A stretch of DNA of 20,856 nucleotides, from IMG/VR virus record IMGVR_UViG_3300051212_000161, positions 1-20,856 of that record, one strand, 5' to 3'. The notes beneath the pieces were generated by a model, which was given only the letters and a program-made list of their open reading frames with translations, was not told the DNA's origin and did no database searches. The translations under genes and the position numbers were made by a program. Below, one piece after another: positions 1-7,490 of this stretch (positions within the stretch are counted from its first letter, which is position 1; every line of letters begins with the position of its first letter). The DNA comes from a virus.

Positions 1-266
1 ATGTTCAACTTAAAGCTAAAAATGGTAAATTAATTCGTATTGATTTTAAAAATCTATATTCAATACGAGATATTATTCAAACATTTTCAGACTTTATTCC
101 AGCACCAACAGAATCACCAGATAAAAATAATAAAGCTCATCCATATAATATTACTTTATGGAAAAAGTTTTTAATTAGTTCTTCAACAAATAAAGATCTT
201 TTTATAAAAAACAATTCGTTGCCACCCGGTTGCAATGAATATATTAACCCATACTATATTCCATAA
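1..266 (+). CDS. Beta-rich protein, 3' part only (paralogue of next gene)
   Basis: The gene enters from the left edge; the first complete codon begins at base 3 and 87 residues are visible before TAA at 264-266. I do not recognise a named family. Its C-terminal part aligns with the C-terminal part of the next gene: both share NITLWK, then F, STNKD, F, and LPxGxN, with 18 of 30 positions identical over the last conserved block. The product has no membrane span or signal. Its position upstream of HNH, scaffold and capsid genes suggests a virion or head-associated role, but this is inference from context. The next gene starts 9 bases after the stop, behind an AAGGA ribosome site, so the two form a tandem pair. 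Confidence 0.75.
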   Translation, partial: VQLKAKNGKLIRIDFKNLYSIRDIIQTFSDFIPAPTESPDKNNKAHPYNITLWKKFLISSSTNKDLFIKNNSLPPGCNEYINPYYIP

Positions 267-275
267 GGATAAAAT

Positions 276-833
276 ATGTCTAATTATTTAACAGCAACAG
301 TTAAAAACGAATATTTTTATGTATTACCAGTTTGTAATTTATTACCATACAACTCAGGAACAACTGGAGTTGGTAGTATTACTGGTAACAATTCAACATT
401 ATATTCAACCACAGCTCTTAGTATAACTATTCCAGATTATGTTAAAAGTCTAGATACAGATTATATTTCATTTGGTGCTAATCCCGGAGCAACCACACAA
501 CTACCATCTAATGTTGTTGTTGCACAGATTGTATATGATACTGGTTTTGCATCTAATTTTGATGTTATTAATTCTAGTGGAACTTCAGTAACTCTTAATA
601 CAAGTTCTGAATATATTGTTGAAATACGAGTTCCTAATGGTGAACTATTACCAATAGATATTAAAAACATTAAAAGAATTCAAACTAGTTCTATTGGGGC
701 TTCTTCTACATGGATTGCTGCTCCAACAAATATTACACTATGGAAACGCTTTATTAAATCAGATTCAACAAATAAGGATACTTTTGTTCAAGATGGCAAA
801 CTTCCATCTGGTCCAAATGCTACAACACCATGA
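276..833 (+). CDS. Beta-rich protein of unknown function, tandem paralogue
   Basis: 185 residues, no recognised domain. The sequence is rich in Thr, Ser, Asn and hydrophobic residues alternating in a way that suggests beta strands, with no cysteine pattern for metal binding beyond a single Cys near residue 20 and no membrane span. The C-terminal 70 residues match the truncated gene to its left (shared NITLWK..F and STNKD..F motifs), so the pair arose by duplication or both come from one virion-protein family. ATG at 276 is preceded by AAGGAT about 6 bases upstream, fitting a ribosome site. The stop overlaps the start of the HNH gene (ATGA). A small structural or decoration protein is possible, but nothing in the sequence proves this. 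Confidence 0.8.
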   Translation: MSNYLTATVKNEYFYVLPVCNLLPYNSGTTGVGSITGNNSTLYSTTALSITIPDYVKSLDTDYISFGANPGATTQLPSNVVVAQIVYDTGFASNFDVINSSGTSVTLNTSSEYIVEIRVPNGELLPIDIKNIKRIQTSSIGASSTWIAAPTNITLWKRFIKSDSTNKDTFVQDGKLPSGPNATTP

Positions 834-1066
834 TTAAAAGAAACTATAAAAAAGAATATGCTAAATATCACGGTACTGCTGCTTATCGTAAGCGAAGATC
901 TCTAAGAGTAACGGCTCGCCGTAAACTAGAAAAACAAGGCCGTGTTCGTAAAGGTGATGGCAAAGATGTCGATCACAAAAGGGCGTTATCTAAAGGTGGT
1001 ACTAATAGTCTAAGAAACCTTAGAGTAGTATCCCGACGCACAAATCGTCGTAAAGACAATAACTAA
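830..1066 (+). CDS. Small HNH-type endonuclease
   Basis: 78 residues, very basic. The C-terminal half carries the HNH signature: Asp48-His49, then GGTNSLRNLRVV at 56-67 supplying Asn63, then Asn72 in the TNRRK tail, i.e. the common HNN version of the HNH fold. The Lys/Arg-rich first 40 residues probably contact DNA. Proteins of this kind are frequent in phage head-gene clusters, where HNH nucleases can assist DNA packaging; it could alternatively be a free-standing homing-type nuclease. It starts inside the stop of the preceding gene (ATGA overlap) with no clear ribosome site, so translational coupling is likely. Its TAA stop sits in the AAGGAG ribosome site of the scaffold gene. The HNH call is well supported; the biological role is not. 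Confidence 0.8.
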   Translation: MIKRNYKKEYAKYHGTAAYRKRRSLRVTARRKLEKQGRVRKGDGKDVDHKRALSKGGTNSLRNLRVVSRRTNRRKDNN

Positions 1067-1075
1067 GGAGTTTGT

Positions 1076-2050
1076 ATGACAGAAGAAACCAATGAGACTC
1101 AACAATTTGAATATCAACAACCACCAGTAGTAGCTGAGGCTGATAATCAAGTTAAAAAAGTTGAACAATCTCCAGTCTCTAGTCCAGAAGAAGTTCAAGT
1201 AGCAAGAGAGCGTGTTGCATTTGAAACTTATGTAAAAAACCAAGGTCTTGAAATCCCAAAAAATTTTAAAGACTCTAATGCTTGGTTTGACTCATTAAAA
1301 AACGCTCAAAAAGAATATACTAAGGCTCGTCAGGAAATTGCAGATCTTAAAAAAACATATGAAAAAACTGGTGCTGTAAACCAAAACTATGTTGATCCTG
1401 CATCTGAAGTAACTAATAACCAATTAGATCCAGAGCCTCAAGTAGAAACTATTCCAGAAGAATTAAGAATTCCCGAAATTCAAAAAAAGGAAGAACAAAT
1501 TAAATCAACTCCTTCTGTTATTTCAGAAGAAGACTGGTCTAAGTGGTCTATGGAAGTAGCTGTTAGTAATAAACTATCTGATGAAACAGTTTCAGAAATT
1601 AAAACTAAAACTGGATTTACTGATAGAATGATTACAGATTATGTAGAGGGACAAAGAGCAAGATCCCGAGAAGCCTTTGGTAAGGCTGCTGATGTTGTAG
1701 GTAGTAGAGAAAAGTTGTCATCTATCTTTACATGGGCTGCAAAGACAATGACACCACAACAGCAAGCAGAAATTAATGCAAACCTAGCTAGCCCAAGTTG
1801 GGAAATTGCATTACTTGGTCTGCAAGCTAAATATGATAAAGCTACTGTAAACACAGCTAAGGGTAAAGAAATGCCAGCTAATAAAAAACAAGTCAATGTG
1901 GCTTCAACAAAGCAGGCACTTCAACCCTATAAGACAAAGCGCGAATTCTATGCTGACAGAGGCAATCCAAGATATGGATCGGATGCCAAATTCCGTCAAG
2001 CAGTTGAACAGCGTATAATGATGACGGATATAACCCGTCTTCCAAACTAA
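1076..2050 (+). CDS. Capsid assembly scaffolding protein (T7 gp9-like)
   Basis: 324 residues, highly charged, dominated by Glu, Lys, Gln and predicted helix, without membrane spans. The N-terminal 60 residues are acidic and Gln/Pro-rich, the middle is helical (for example around KNAQKEYTKARQEIADLKK, residues 75-95), and the C-terminus ends with a RY/D/F/V/R pattern (NPRYGSDAKFRQAVEQR) that resembles the capsid-binding end of podovirus scaffolds. Scaffolding protein directs assembly of the prohead shell and is then lost before DNA packaging. The place immediately before the major capsid gene is the canonical one in T7-like phages. The start at 1076 has an AAGGAG ribosome site 6-7 bases upstream. 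The call rests on composition, C-terminal motif and synteny. Confidence 0.85.
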   Translation: MTEETNETQQFEYQQPPVVAEADNQVKKVEQSPVSSPEEVQVARERVAFETYVKNQGLEIPKNFKDSNAWFDSLKNAQKEYTKARQEIADLKKTYEKTGAVNQNYVDPASEVTNNQLDPEPQVETIPEELRIPEIQKKEEQIKSTPSVISEEDWSKWSMEVAVSNKLSDETVSEIKTKTGFTDRMITDYVEGQRARSREAFGKAADVVGSREKLSSIFTWAAKTMTPQQQAEINANLASPSWEIALLGLQAKYDKATVNTAKGKEMPANKKQVNVASTKQALQPYKTKREFYADRGNPRYGSDAKFRQAVEQRIMMTDITRLPN

Positions 2051-2109
2051 GTTTAGTTATAAAGAAAATCCCCCTTATGGTAATGGATATCAATATAACA
2101 AAACAAACA

Positions 2110-2129
2110 TTAAAGAGACTCCTTTTGGA
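2110..2129 (+). promoter_or_regulatory. Candidate phage promoter-like 20-mer upstream of capsid gene
   Basis: In the 168-base leader between scaffold and capsid genes there is a 20-mer (TTAAAG, three variable bases, CTCCTTTTGGA) that matches 16 of 20 positions of a 20-mer just upstream of the large terminase gene (16237-16256). It also loosely resembles the T7-class promoter layout: TAA, then GACTC, then GG, with one base fewer between GACTC and GG. The rest of the leader is AT-rich, contains a short inverted repeat AACTAA/TTAGTT at 2045-2058, and ends in an AAGGAGA ribosome site for the capsid gene. The promoter role is inference only. Confidence 0.3.
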
Positions 2130-2218
2130 AAAATCATTTTTAATGTTAGTTTAAGATTTGTCACTTGTTCTATTTATTTTATTTACTATAAACTTAAACT
2201 AATAAGGAGACTTTAACT

Positions 2219-3478
2219 ATGGCACAATATCCCGGTGACTTGGCTCATACTGATCTCGTAATGCGTACCGATGTAACCGCTAATCCACTAGGTGGAGCAG
2301 CTGGTGCTAACAAGCTATGGCTACCACTATGGAGCGGTGAAGTAATTCACGCTTACGATCAATACAATATGTTTGAAAACATGATTACTACTAAGACCCT
2401 AACTGGTGGTTATTCTTACGAATTCCCAGTTACTGGTACTATCGCTCTAAATCCAGCATGGGATGCAGGCGAAGAACTACTTGGTGGTGATGCTAGCAGC
2501 ACAACTTTCAAGGTAAATCTTGATAAGCGTCCAATGGCCGCTCACTTTGAATGCGATAATGTCGATCTTCTAGTAACTCAATGGGATTACCGTAGCGAGC
2601 TAGCTCGTCAATCAGGTCTTACCCTAGCTAATACTAGAGATCGTCAGCTAGCTGTATCTCTACTTGCAGCCTGTGCAGTAGATTCACTAAACAGTGATCC
2701 TAGAGGCACTGATTTTACTACCAATGCTTTCCAAGCACCAAAAGTAGTCCATGCTTCAACTACCGCTGCCAATGTAACTGATGCAGAAGCATTAGTTCTT
2801 CTACAAAAGATTGAAGATTATCTAGTAACTTGTCAGGAAAACGACCTACCAGTACAAAATGTATATTGTGCTGTAACTCCAAAGGTATTCCAGACAATCC
2901 GTGCTCTAGGTATTCCAAGAGCAAATACTGCATATTCAAACTCACCACTATTTGGTGCTTCAGACAACTGGGGTGGTAATGGTTCTCAAATCAGTATGGG
3001 AATGAATATGATGACTGATAGTTTAGATTATATGGGTGTAAAGATTGTTAAAACCAATCACATTCCAAAGACCAATCTTGCTGCTTCAGCAAGCACTTCA
3101 ATTGGTTCAAGCAAGTATAATCTTAACTTTGCTTCTGCTGCTTATAACAACGCTACTGCTCAAGGTTTTAGTGCTTTCAGCGTTTACGGTATTCTATTCC
3201 AGCCAGAAGCAGTTGCTGGTCTATCACTACAGGGTATGAAGGTTGACACCGTACAGGATGTCCGTCGTAATACTCAGTTTACCGTTGCTAGCATGATGAA
3301 GGGTACTGGCATAATTCGACCAGAACTATGCTGCGCCCTTATTTCAGGTGCTGCTACAGACTCAACTATTGATCGTGCATCTCTACGAGATCACCTTAAT
3401 GGTTGGGGTGTAAGTGGTACTGCCAAGCATGATAACCTAACCAATGGTTTCAGCGCAGAATACGCCGTAACCAGCTGA
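2219..3478 (+). CDS. Major capsid protein (T7 gp10-like, HK97 fold)
   Basis: 419 residues. The N-terminal region (DLVMRTDV, then LPLWSGEVIHAYDQYNMFE around residues 34-53) and the segment with FECDNVDLL followed by a helix (YRSELARQSG) match the T7-type major head protein family, which forms the icosahedral shell. T7 gp10A is 345 residues, so this is a somewhat longer family member. The gene has a strong AAGGAGA ribosome site 8-9 bases before ATG, a 168-base leader, and a strong intrinsic terminator downstream, the arrangement expected for the most abundant virion protein. Codon choice is visibly different from its neighbours: CGT arginine and more C-ending codons instead of AGA and T/A-ending ones, consistent with selection for high expression. 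Confidence 0.93.
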   Translation: MAQYPGDLAHTDLVMRTDVTANPLGGAAGANKLWLPLWSGEVIHAYDQYNMFENMITTKTLTGGYSYEFPVTGTIALNPAWDAGEELLGGDASSTTFKVNLDKRPMAAHFECDNVDLLVTQWDYRSELARQSGLTLANTRDRQLAVSLLAACAVDSLNSDPRGTDFTTNAFQAPKVVHASTTAANVTDAEALVLLQKIEDYLVTCQENDLPVQNVYCAVTPKVFQTIRALGIPRANTAYSNSPLFGASDNWGGNGSQISMGMNMMTDSLDYMGVKIVKTNHIPKTNLAASASTSIGSSKYNLNFASAAYNNATAQGFSAFSVYGILFQPEAVAGLSLQGMKVDTVQDVRRNTQFTVASMMKGTGIIRPELCCALISGAATDSTIDRASLRDHLNGWGVSGTAKHDNLTNGFSAEYAVTS

Positions 3479-3529
3479 TAATGATTAATCTTACTGTTAA
3501 TATCGTTTATTTAGTTAAACAAGATTGAC

Positions 3530-3540
3530 AGGAGGTGATC
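3530..3540 (+). promoter_or_regulatory. Extended Shine-Dalgarno without an obvious gene
   Basis: Eleven bases, AGGAGGTGATC, are exactly complementary to the 3' end of typical bacterial 16S rRNA (GATCACCT core). No ATG, GTG or TTG lies at a usable distance downstream; the only in-range codon string starts with ATC at 3545 and runs six codons to a TAA in the loop of the terminator hairpin. The site is 10 bases before the terminator stem, so a ribosomal 30S subunit bound here would cover the upstream arm. A regulatory role in read-through is inference. Confidence 0.5.
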
Positions 3541-3549
3541 TAACATCTA

Positions 3550-3587
3550 CCCCCGGCTCCCTTAAGTGGGAGTCGGGTGGTTTTTTT
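3550..3587 (+). terminator. Rho-independent terminator after the capsid gene
   Basis: The bases 3552-3561 (CCCGGCTCCC) pair with 3568-3577 (GGGAGTCGGG) in a ten-pair stem with one G-U pair and a six-base loop, and seven T follow at 3581-3587 after two further G. This is a textbook intrinsic terminator placed like the T7 T-phi terminator after gene 10. It should lower transcription of the tail genes relative to the capsid gene. There is no gene in 3479-3600; the rest of that stretch holds the orphan ribosome-binding sequence, a weak GTTTA/TAAAC inverted repeat at 3505-3520, and the AAGGAGG site of the next gene. Confidence 0.93.
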
Positions 3588-3600
3588 CTAAGGAGGCTAT

Positions 3601-4269
3601 ATGGGTTTTATAACCAAGCTACAGGCAATTAATCAAATGTTATTAACGGCTGGCGAATCTCTAGTAGCCGACCTAAACGAAAGTTCTGGTATTGATACAG
3701 GAATTGCTGAAACAATTCTAGAACAATCAAGTCTAGATATCCAAATGAGAGGTCTAGCTAATAACAAATTAGTACGAAAATTTAATCCAGACTCAACAGG
3801 TAAGATTATCTTTGATTCTGGTGATTCTGATGAAGAAGGTATAATCTCAGCAGAGCTAATATCATGGCATTTAAATACAGACGGTCTTAAAATAACCGCA
3901 AAACTACTTAGTGATAATCCACCAAGATTATATAACTATACAGACGAAACAGATGTATGGACTACTGGTGATTATTATGTTGAAGTAATTAAAAAATTAA
4001 GATGGGAGCATCTTGATACTCCAGTTCAAAGAGCTATTATGGCTAGTGCTATGAGACAATATCAGATCATTACACAAGGTGATGGTGAAGCTGATAGATA
4101 TCTTGAATACAATGAACAGATGTTTCACCTAAAAGGTAAGGCTTCTGATATTAACGATAAGAAACGAAATATCTTCCATACTGGAGATGCTAATGTTCGT
4201 GGTGCAGTATTTAGAAACCCATACATTTATGATCCATCAAGATACCGTTATTGGAGAGGAGATAGATAA
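3601..4269 (+). CDS. Tail tubular protein A (T7 gp11-like gatekeeper)
   Basis: 222 residues, close to the T7 gp11 length of about 196. The N-terminus (KLQAINQMLLTAGE, then LNESSGIDTGIAETIL) is the characteristic helix-loop-helix start of podovirus gp11/gp4-type adaptor proteins. The C-terminal half includes a helix-rich stretch (DTPVQRAIMASAMRQYQ) also typical of the family. The protein assembles as a ring of twelve below the portal and joins the head to the tail nozzle. The gene has a strong AAGGAGG ribosome site and follows the capsid terminator; its TAA overlaps the next gene's ATG (TAATG), so the two tail-tube genes are probably translated together. Confidence 0.9.
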   Translation: MGFITKLQAINQMLLTAGESLVADLNESSGIDTGIAETILEQSSLDIQMRGLANNKLVRKFNPDSTGKIIFDSGDSDEEGIISAELISWHLNTDGLKITAKLLSDNPPRLYNYTDETDVWTTGDYYVEVIKKLRWEHLDTPVQRAIMASAMRQYQIITQGDGEADRYLEYNEQMFHLKGKASDINDKKRNIFHTGDANVRGAVFRNPYIYDPSRYRYWRGDR

Positions 4270-7200
4270 TGCCACCAATGAGAAGAAGACCACCCGGATC
4301 TAAGGCTAGTACTAGAATCCCTATTTTGAGTTTATCTAGCGGTGTATCAACCCAAGCACCAAGCAAAAGACTTCCACTAGAAGCAGAAGTTATGGATAAT
4401 GCTTTAATTTCATTAGAAAGATCTTTTGAAAAAAGACCCGGATTTGAAATTCTTCCACAGATTTCTTTTACAGGAAATAATTCATTAGCTGATTCAAACC
4501 GTTTAGATTTATTTAGATGTGTTGAAAATTTAGCACAAGATGCTAATAAAGATTTCTGGTGGTATTGGTTTACTATTAATGAAAATAACAGATTCTTAAT
4601 TGGTATTGATTATAAAGCTAGTGCTGCTAATTCAGTTTTATTTTATGTATTTAAAATAAACGCAACCAATTGGGAAGATATTACACCAACAACAGCAACA
4701 AACCAACAAGGAACAACTATTGTTTCTACTTCAACTAGAGAATATATTACTTATGGTAATGCTTCATATAAAGCAAGAGATGTTTTAAAAGCAACTACAG
4801 TTGGTTCTAGTATTATTGTATTAAATACTTTAGTAAAGGCTGGTTTTACCTCTAGTGATAATGGATTCTTGTTTAATCTTGATGGTACAGAATCAACTAC
4901 ATTAGATACTAAAGGTAAAAAAGTAACTTATTATACCTCAAGTAGAGTATCAGGAACAACAGGTAGTCTTGAAACAAATTCATCTTCAAGTTCTATAACA
5001 GGAAATGCAGTTCCAGATCCATTTACATGTGCTACTATTATTCCAGATACTTCAATATTAAATCAAACAGTATTATTTTATAATTCTTCTGCTAGTACTT
5101 CAGCCGCAAACTCAAAGTATTTAACAGGAACAGTAACTAATATTTACAATAGCGATGCAAATACATTAAAGTTTGCTGATACACCAGTTGCTTTTAAACA
5201 AACAACAACATCATCCTTTACAGGAAGTTCTATTTTAAATACTACAGTTACTTTAACAACTAATGCAACTATTCCATCACAAGTAGCTGCTAATCAAAAT
5301 GTTCTTGTTTGGGTTGATACCGATAATTATTTTACTGGTACTATTACATCAGCGTCTAGCACAAGCCTTGTTCTTAAAGTTAATTTTGTAAGCCCAACTT
5401 TAAAAGCAGCAACTACAGCAAATACAGCAACAAAAAATATTGGATATGAGTGTATGACGGTAGATGTTAATTACATTAGTCCAACTCTTTTAGCAGATAC
5501 TGTAGCAAACTCTACATGGACTATTTTGTGGGGTGTATTTGTTCCAGTAGAAGACTTTGTTTACAAGGACTCAACACAACCTTGGCTTGGACAGTCTTTC
5601 GCAGACTTTAGTGAAATTAGATTCCCACCAGAAGCAACAGAAGTATACGCAAATAACGGAAACTTTGTTGGTGCGTATACCATTGATGAGTCAGCAAAAA
5701 CAATGCTTGATGCCTTATATGATTCTGATCATCCACTAGAATCACAAAGTGCACTTAATGGTAGAGGTAAAATTTATTATACAGCAGGACCATACCTAAG
5801 TCAAACTTCTGGTTATTATAGAATAGTTAATTTTCCAGAATCTATATCTTATAAAGACGGCTCTACTAGAATAAATGGTAAAGGTAGACCCTATACACAA
5901 AAGGTTCGTTCTCCAGACTTATACTCTGTTATTGATGAGCGAAGAATGCCACAAAAGCTTACATTTAATGAAGCACCAACAGGTATAAATAGTGACTGGG
6001 TATTTGCTCCAATTGCATGGGAACCAAAAACAACTGGTAATAGATATTCTAATCCCGGTCCAAGTGTATTCTTAACTGCTGATAAAAAAACAGCAAGACA
6101 AGTAAGAATTAATGCAATTGCAACATTTAGAGATCGTCTATATTTTGCTGCTGAAGATGTTATCTTTTCAACGCAATTAGGTATTTATGAAGACCTATTC
6201 TTAGCAGATCCTAGTAACATTGTATCATCAGACCCAATAGATATTAGAGCATCTTCTAAAACATATGCTGAAATTTCATCTATTACTCCCTTCAGTGATT
6301 TCTTATTTATCAATACAAAGGGTGACATTCAGTTTGAATTGAGAGGTTCTGAAAATCAAATTACTCCACTTACAGCCCAAATAGCACCAACATCTTTCTA
6401 CGCTACAGCTAAATTAACAGATCCTATTCTAATGGGTTCTTTAATTTATTTCTTTGATAAGCGTAGATTATATATGTACATGACTCAACAAAGTGGATCA
6501 TTAAGTACTGCTCAAGAAATCTCAAGTCATTGTGGTGATTATTTACCAACAAACTATAGAGCAACTTGTTCATGTCCAGCTCAGAATACCATTGTAACAG
6601 TAGATGATGATAATCCAAATTATCTATATCTATATACTAATAGATTTTCCGGTGACAAAGTATTACAAAATGCTTTCTATAGATATATCCTAGAAACAGG
6701 AAATGAAATTGAATCTAGTCAGGTATATGATAATTATCTACACCTCGTTATTAAAAAGAAATCTCAAGATGGTTTAAAATACGAATATTATATTCAAAGA
6801 ACTTATCTACAAAAGCAAGATAAAGGAATTCCAAAATTAGATAATTATTGTTTAATTAATTTATATGAAAATTCCAATTGTTCTTATAACACATCTACAA
6901 ACGAAACAAGATTCAATGTAGTATTTCCATATTCTTTTGATCCAAGTAAGGTTCTTTTAATAACAGATCCTAGTGATTCAAAATGGGGAGAAAGAAAATA
7001 TACTGTAATTAAACCAGATTATGTAGCTAATGCCAATGGTATTGGTTATATCTTCTCAGTAAATGGAAACTATGTAGTTAATCAAGCTAGATTATATATT
7101 GGTACTAAGTTTACAATGAATGTTGAACTAAGTACTCAGTTTGTAAGAGATCAAAATAACAATGTTATTGATGGTGTTCTAAATTTAAAAACACTTACAT

Positions 7201-7475
7201 TAAGACACGCAGATACTGGAAATTATGATATTATTGCAACAAGAAGAGGTAAATCAGTTATTCAGTCTAAATTCTCTGCTCTAATAACTAATAATAATCT
7301 AGATTCTCTTAGTATTGAGAATACAGAAAAGAGTGGAGAGTTTGTTGCAAAAGTATTTGGATTCTCTGATACAACAAGAATTCAAATAGTTTCTGATTAT
7401 CCAACACCAGTAAATATTATTAACATGGAACTTAAAGGTAAGTTTACTCAAACATATACTTCCTTAAATACTTAA
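4269..7475 (+). CDS. Tail tubular protein B (T7 gp12-like nozzle)
   Basis: 1068 residues, clearly longer than T7 gp12 (794). Near the N-terminus the pattern of SLSSGVSTQAPSKRLP, then a run to LERSFEKRPGFE (residues 21-60) matches the conserved gp12 start, where SGG/QQP-like and KRP motifs mark the family. Later parts are typical of the beta-propeller nozzle (for example RDRLYFAAEDVIFST and FINTKGDIQFELRG). The protein forms the hexameric nozzle at the tail tip, through which DNA leaves. The extra length is at least partly two tandem beta repeats at about residues 258-375. The gene directly follows and overlaps the gp11 homologue. Confidence in the family is high; the role of the insert is unknown. 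Confidence 0.9.
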   Translation: MPPMRRRPPGSKASTRIPILSLSSGVSTQAPSKRLPLEAEVMDNALISLERSFEKRPGFEILPQISFTGNNSLADSNRLDLFRCVENLAQDANKDFWWYWFTINENNRFLIGIDYKASAANSVLFYVFKINATNWEDITPTTATNQQGTTIVSTSTREYITYGNASYKARDVLKATTVGSSIIVLNTLVKAGFTSSDNGFLFNLDGTESTTLDTKGKKVTYYTSSRVSGTTGSLETNSSSSSITGNAVPDPFTCATIIPDTSILNQTVLFYNSSASTSAANSKYLTGTVTNIYNSDANTLKFADTPVAFKQTTTSSFTGSSILNTTVTLTTNATIPSQVAANQNVLVWVDTDNYFTGTITSASSTSLVLKVNFVSPTLKAATTANTATKNIGYECMTVDVNYISPTLLADTVANSTWTILWGVFVPVEDFVYKDSTQPWLGQSFADFSEIRFPPEATEVYANNGNFVGAYTIDESAKTMLDALYDSDHPLESQSALNGRGKIYYTAGPYLSQTSGYYRIVNFPESISYKDGSTRINGKGRPYTQKVRSPDLYSVIDERRMPQKLTFNEAPTGINSDWVFAPIAWEPKTTGNRYSNPGPSVFLTADKKTARQVRINAIATFRDRLYFAAEDVIFSTQLGIYEDLFLADPSNIVSSDPIDIRASSKTYAEISSITPFSDFLFINTKGDIQFELRGSENQITPLTAQIAPTSFYATAKLTDPILMGSLIYFFDKRRLYMYMTQQSGSLSTAQEISSHCGDYLPTNYRATCSCPAQNTIVTVDDDNPNYLYLYTNRFSGDKVLQNAFYRYILETGNEIESSQVYDNYLHLVIKKKSQDGLKYEYYIQRTYLQKQDKGIPKLDNYCLINLYENSNCSYNTSTNETRFNVVFPYSFDPSKVLLITDPSDSKWGERKYTVIKPDYVANANGIGYIFSVNGNYVVNQARLYIGTKFTMNVELSTQFVRDQNNNVIDGVLNLKTLTLRHADTGNYDIIATRRGKSVIQSKFSALITNNNLDSLSIENTEKSGEFVAKVFGFSDTTRIQIVSDYPTPVNIINMELKGKFTQTYTSLNT
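5040..5393 (+). repeat. Two tandem protein repeats inside the nozzle gene
   Basis: Two segments of the gp12-like protein resemble each other with a 70-residue period: YLTGTVT at residues 284-290 and YFTGTIT at 354-360, each preceded by a VLFYN/VLVWV-type strand and followed by a strand ending in L-F or V-F. They look like small beta domains inserted into the nozzle protein and would explain about half of its extra length relative to T7 gp12. Confidence 0.6.
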
Positions 7476-7490
7476 TAGGAGCCTAAAGAA

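Noticed and set aside
2045-2058. AACTAAGTTTAGTT as terminator or operator after the scaffold gene.
   Set aside because: The stem is at most five A/T-rich pairs with no T-run; too weak to support a call.
2158-2192. Sigma70-type promoter TTGTCA or TTGTTC with TATAAA before the capsid gene.
   Set aside because: TTGTCA is 23 bases from TATAAA, and TTGTTC matches only half of the -35 consensus; in such AT-rich DNA this is expected by chance.
3440-3510. Programmed -1 frameshift extending the capsid protein, as T7 gp10B.
   Set aside because: No slippery heptamer near the TGA stop, and the stop is followed by further in-frame and out-of-frame stops (TGATAATGATTAA).
3525-3530. TTGACA as the -35 box of a sigma70 promoter before the tail genes.
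   Set aside because: No TATAAT-like hexamer at 15-19 bases; the region there is C-rich terminator stem.
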